DNA of 16,970 bases from WGMK01 sp046047315 (lineage in GTDB: Bacteria > Hydrogenedentota > Hydrogenedentia > Hydrogenedentales > JAEUWI01): assembly GCA_046047315.1 (NCBI GenBank), contig JBJOID010000140.1, positions 1-16,970 of the forward strand, written 5' to 3'. Each line of letters starts with the position of its first letter. Position 1 is the stretch's first letter. The position numbers were made by a program, and so were the translations under genes. This document shows, one piece after another, positions 14,118 through 16,970 of the stretch. A model generated the notes under the pieces. That model saw only the letters and a list, made by a program, of their open reading frames with translations. It had not been told where the DNA came from and did no database searches.

Positions 14118-16970
14118 TCAGGCGGGAGCCGCGCAGAATCCGTCTTCGCCGTCCTCACAACGGGCATACGCGCCCACGTTGAACAACTGGGTCATACGCA
14201 GCAATTCCCCGAGGGAGATGACGCCATCCCGAGCCGCGTAATCGCTGTCATGGGTGTTGCAGCCGTCTTCCGGCAGGCCCGGCGTGAAGCCGTCCTCGCT
14301 GCTGCCGTCGCAGCGGTATCCGCCCGCGTTGTAGAACTGCACCACGCGCAGCAACTCGCTCAGTTCGATCCGTCTGTTTCGGTTGACGTCGGCGCTATGC
14401 GTGGACTCGATGGCTGCGCCCCCCAACCGGAAAGGCATGGCCACCTGGTCCGAGTCGGGGAAACCAGTCAGCGCTTTGTTCCATTTCCCCGCCACGAACT
14501 GAAGCGCATTACCCTTCACCCGGCGTCCCTTGACCGTGACGTGCGGGCAGAAGGGGCCCCCCAGATCGCTTGCTCCTCCCAGTTGCCAGTCCAGCCAATA
14601 CACTCCCGCTGGCAGCACCGGGGCGGACTCGCCCAAGCTTGCCGTCACCGACATGACCGGACGCGTGGTCGCGCTCGGGCCGCCGATCTCGTTGACGCGG
14701 TAGACGCCGGTCCATGCCGTGGCGACGATGCGGTTCGTGAAATCGTCGCCGAAGATGATCTGGCTATCCGGCGAGTCGGGCGGCCCGTCCCAAATCCGGA
14801 ACGTGAAGTAGTCGATGGTCGATGTCGCCGGCGAACCGGCCTCATACGCGAACACGGTTACTTGATTCAGTCGCCAGCCATGGGAGCCTACCACTTCGAA
14901 GTCGTCCGCGAGCCGAGCTCCTGCAGAGATATCTGCGTTCCACCCGGTCGTGGTCTGGCCGGTTACATCTTCCTGGAGTTCGGATAAGGCTGCGCTTCCG
15001 AATCCCGCCCCGGCATCCGTCACGATGAAACCGTTGTCATGCAGCGCGGCTTCACGCACGTAGATTACCAGCGGCTGTTCGAGGACAAAGGCTCCTTCGA
15101 AATACAGTTGAACCGAGGCTTCATAGAATCCGTTGTTATCCCGTGTCAGGGATGCTGTGGCTTCCAGGCGCTTTCCCGCGATACGGAAGTACTTGTTGTC
15201 GGGCGCGGTAGCCACGTTCGCCAGGGCAAAAGTATACCCCTCCTGCCCGTCGGGGTCGTCGGAGAACAACTCCCCCACCAGCGCCGGCACCGGGTGTCCA
15301 TCTTCCAGACCGTAGTTGCTCAGTCCGACTGAAGTTGCCGGCTCGTCGACATCGCTCACGGCAATCTCGAAGGGCACCTCGACGAAATTGCCGTTGAGGT
15401 CTGTGCTCCGGACCCGAATCCGCAGTACCGATTTCAATTCAAAGTCGAAGGGCAGGGTCGTAAACAACAGATTCTCTTCGATTCGGAATCCCGCATTGTC
15501 GCCGTCGCCCTCTCCGGCGGCCAGGGTGTACACGTGGCCGAGGGTCTGGTCGCCATCGGCCGTGCCCAGCAAACCAGCGAGGAACCCGGCGGGGGTATTC
15601 TCTGGCACCTCCCCTCCGGTCAAGCTGATGTCCGAAGGTGCATCGACGCGCAGCGTCAACGTGCAGGAAGCGGTCTGTGCGATCCGGGGCGACTGGACGG
15701 TGAGTGTATAAGCGCCGCGCTGGGCCTGACTTGCCGAGGAAATCATGTGCACATCAGGCACAACAACCGTGTTGCCAAAGACTCTGCCATTGAAGACGAT
15801 GGGAAGCTGCGTCCCGCCGGGGATTTTCAGGGTGCCGAAGTTACTGTTCTCACTGCGGGCGTTCCTCAGCACGGCATCGAAGTGCACCGACTCGCCCGCC
15901 GCCACGGAATCGCCCGGGCGCGCCACCAACTCGCAGGAGGTGGCCTCCCAGAGAAGGCTGGTTTCGCAAAGCGCACCGCGATGGTACAGGCCTGAATCGT
16001 TAGCGATGCGCTCGAAGGCAACACCCAAGGTCTGCACATCGGTGTCGAGAGCGGGGAAGCCGTCCAGTGCAGTGTTCAGTACGGCCAGCGTGAACTCACC
16101 TTGAGGCGTGAGGCGGCGTTCCATCCCGTTAAGCAGCAGCACAACCCGGTCCACACTCGGCGGATGGGCAATCGACAAGACGATATTCCCGCCCTGTCCT
16201 CCCAACGCGGCGTCGCGGTAGCGAAGCAGCGGCGGTTGCAGCATCGTGCCGCCGAATCCAGACACATTGTCCGTAATAGTGACGCTGGCCGGGTCACAGC
16301 CAGGCAACTCGAACCCCAATTCAACACGCCCCTCGCCATCCGCCCTCACGGCAAAAGGAAGTTCTGCCGCCGTGGCTGCTTCGCCGTCGCTGAGCAATTC
16401 CACCAAGCTGTTCAGGCTTTCATCCTCCTCGCTGCCTTGCAGCAATATCCGCACGATGCCAGGGGATGCATTGGCGCGGAGCGGGAGATTCAGTGTTCCC
16501 AGCGCCACGCGCTCGCCCGGGGCGAGGCTGCCCATGGTTTCGCCCTCCGGCACGGAGGCTTCCAAGAAAAAGCCGCCGTTCAATCCATCTCCGGTAACAG
16601 TCCAGACGGCATTTCCGTTGCCCGTCGGAGAAGTGCTCACAGGAGGAGGCGCATCCTCTCCAGCACACTGTGGGGCAGCGAAGAGGGATTGCGTGAAGGC
16701 AAGCAGGGAGAGGGATTCCGGGGCTAAGGTGGCCGTGGCCAAGGCCCCGGACGAATCCTCAACCGCCACCCCGAATCGAAGACGCGACAAGCCCGCGTGA
16801 TGCGGCGACTGGTTGCTCAGATACAGTGGGATTTGTACACAGGTGGCTTCAGGCTGCAACTCGATATCGTGGTACTGGCTTCCGGCCTCGAGTACGAAAG
16901 CATCATCGAGCAAACCGTAGACGGACTGCCGGTCGCCCGGACGATTCTCGGTGTCGGTGGAGAAATTCTC
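14118..16970 (-). CDS. Large secreted/surface protein with cadherin-like region and dockerin-like calcium-loop tail (5' end outside window)
   Basis: The frame is open to the window edge, giving about 950 visible residues; the signal peptide and true start lie beyond it. An internal TTG at 16913 is not a convincing start because protein-like sequence continues upstream of it. The sequence is beta-rich and poor in lysine. About 15339-15638 encodes a cadherin-like repeat (VPENTPAGF, FDFE, then VRSTDLNG and VSDVDEP). About 15054-15332 encodes a second, degenerate one. About 14418-14945 encodes a beta-sandwich-like region with LADDFEV, FRIWDGPPDSP and FGDDFTNRIV. The last 90 residues (14121-14396) hold two EF-hand/dockerin-type loops followed by ELLRVVQFYN and ELLRMTQLFN, with paired cysteines. 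I infer an exported, calcium-stabilised surface or adhesion protein whose tail may serve attachment. No enzyme motif was seen. The radical SAM operon follows 88 bp downstream on the same strand. Confidence 0.85.
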   Translation of the reverse strand, partial: ENFSTDTENRPGDRQSVYGLLDDAFVLEAGSQYHDIELQPEATCVQIPLYLSNQSPHHAGLSRLRFGVAVEDSSGALATATLAPESLSLLAFTQSLFAAPQCAGEDAPPPVSTSPTGNGNAVWTVTGDGLNGGFFLEASVPEGETMGSLAPGERVALGTLNLPLRANASPGIVRILLQGSEEDESLNSLVELLSDGEAATAAELPFAVRADGEGRVELGFELPGCDPASVTITDNVSGFGGTMLQPPLLRYRDAALGGQGGNIVLSIAHPPSVDRVVLLLNGMERRLTPQGEFTLAVLNTALDGFPALDTDVQTLGVAFERIANDSGLYHRGALCETSLLWEATSCELVARPGDSVAAGESVHFDAVLRNARSENSNFGTLKIPGGTQLPIVFNGRVFGNTVVVPDVHMISSASQAQRGAYTLTVQSPRIAQTASCTLTLRVDAPSDISLTGGEVPENTPAGFLAGLLGTADGDQTLGHVYTLAAGEGDGDNAGFRIEENLLFTTLPFDFELKSVLRIRVRSTDLNGNFVEVPFEIAVSDVDEPATSVGLSNYGLEDGHPVPALVGELFSDDPDGQEGYTFALANVATAPDNKYFRIAGKRLEATASLTRDNNGFYEASVQLYFEGAFVLEQPLVIYVREAALHDNGFIVTDAGAGFGSAALSELQEDVTGQTTTGWNADISAGARLADDFEVVGSHGWRLNQVTVFAYEAGSPATSTIDYFTFRIWDGPPDSPDSQIIFGDDFTNRIVATAWTGVYRVNEIGGPSATTRPVMSVTASLGESAPVLPAGVYWLDWQLGGASDLGGPFCPHVTVKGRRVKGNALQFVAGKWNKALTGFPDSDQVAMPFRLGGAAIESTHSADVNRNRRIELSELLRVVQFYNAGGYRCDGSSEDGFTPGLPEDGCNTHDSDYAARDGVISLGELLRMTQLFNVGAYARCEDGEDGFCAAPA
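14127..14396 (-). repeat. Tandem dockerin-like calcium-loop repeat in the protein tail
   Basis: Two units about 150 bp apart encode parallel sequences: SELLRVVQFYN then AGGYRC and EDGF, and GELLRMTQLFN then VGAYARC and EDGF. At DNA level 14171-14222 and 14321-14372 are clearly similar. The first loop, DVNRNRRIELSE, has D1, N3, N5 and E12 of an EF-hand. The second, YAARDGVISLGE, retains only D5, G6 and E12, so calcium binding there is doubtful. Confidence 0.75.

Noticed and set aside
13893..14987. 364-codon open frame on the plus strand
   Set aside because: It runs antisense across two well-supported minus-strand genes and the gap between them, and its product has no coherent domain.
1..16970. 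tRNA, rRNA, CRISPR array, insertion sequence or phage genes
   Set aside because: I looked for cloverleaf-like segments, regularly spaced repeats, transposase or integrase motifs and terminal inverted repeats and found none I could support by eye. Small structured RNAs could still be missed.

Overview
The window is GC-rich and gene-dense, and reads as bacterial chromosome. The best taxonomic clue is the end of the partial surface protein at the right edge. It carries a tandem, dockerin-like calcium-loop repeat built around ELLRVVQFYN and ELLRMTQLFN. I recall closely similar ELLRVIQFxN tails on many exported proteins of Candidatus Hydrogenedentota, so I lean to that phylum or a relative in the Planctomycetota-like part of the tree. 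This is an inference from memory and was not searched.

Left part (1-5424): an AMP-forming acyl-CoA ligase on the plus strand converges on pepA, an M17 leucyl aminopeptidase on the minus strand. pepA is divergent from a PilZ-domain protein, and the 145 bp between them holds promoter-like sites in both directions. A two-gene minus-strand unit follows: a response regulator whose output domain is a degenerate GGDEF (GGEHF), then a small membrane-anchored protein of unknown function. PilZ and GGDEF domains so close together suggest a local cyclic-di-GMP theme.

Middle (5425-9343): a tRNA-dihydrouridine synthase overlaps a membrane-anchored alpha/beta hydrolase by an ATGA junction. After these comes a looser stretch of small genes with longer gaps: an HD-domain hydrolase with an ambiguous start, a GNAT acetyltransferase, and a convergent 105-residue unknown protein that starts with TTG. 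An intergenic sequence resembling dispersed GCAGAG-type repeats ends this part.

Right part (9344-16970, all minus strand, transcribed right to left): a partial secreted protein of more than 940 residues with a cadherin-like region, a beta-rich region and the calcium-loop tail; then radical SAM enzyme, GT9 glycosyltransferase, DegT-type PLP aminotransferase and Gfo/Idh/MocA oxidoreductase. The radical SAM, GT9 and DegT genes are tightly packed (17 bp gap, 7 bp overlap) and look like one operon. The oxidoreductase lies 86 bp further on with its own strong ribosome-binding site. Together they suggest synthesis or modification of a surface glycan containing an amino sugar, with the radical SAM enzyme supplying an unidentified modification. 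This cluster and the tail of the large surface protein are the most promising places for undescribed biology. I found no rRNA, tRNA, CRISPR, phage or transposase genes, and no gene-free stretch longer than 300 bp.
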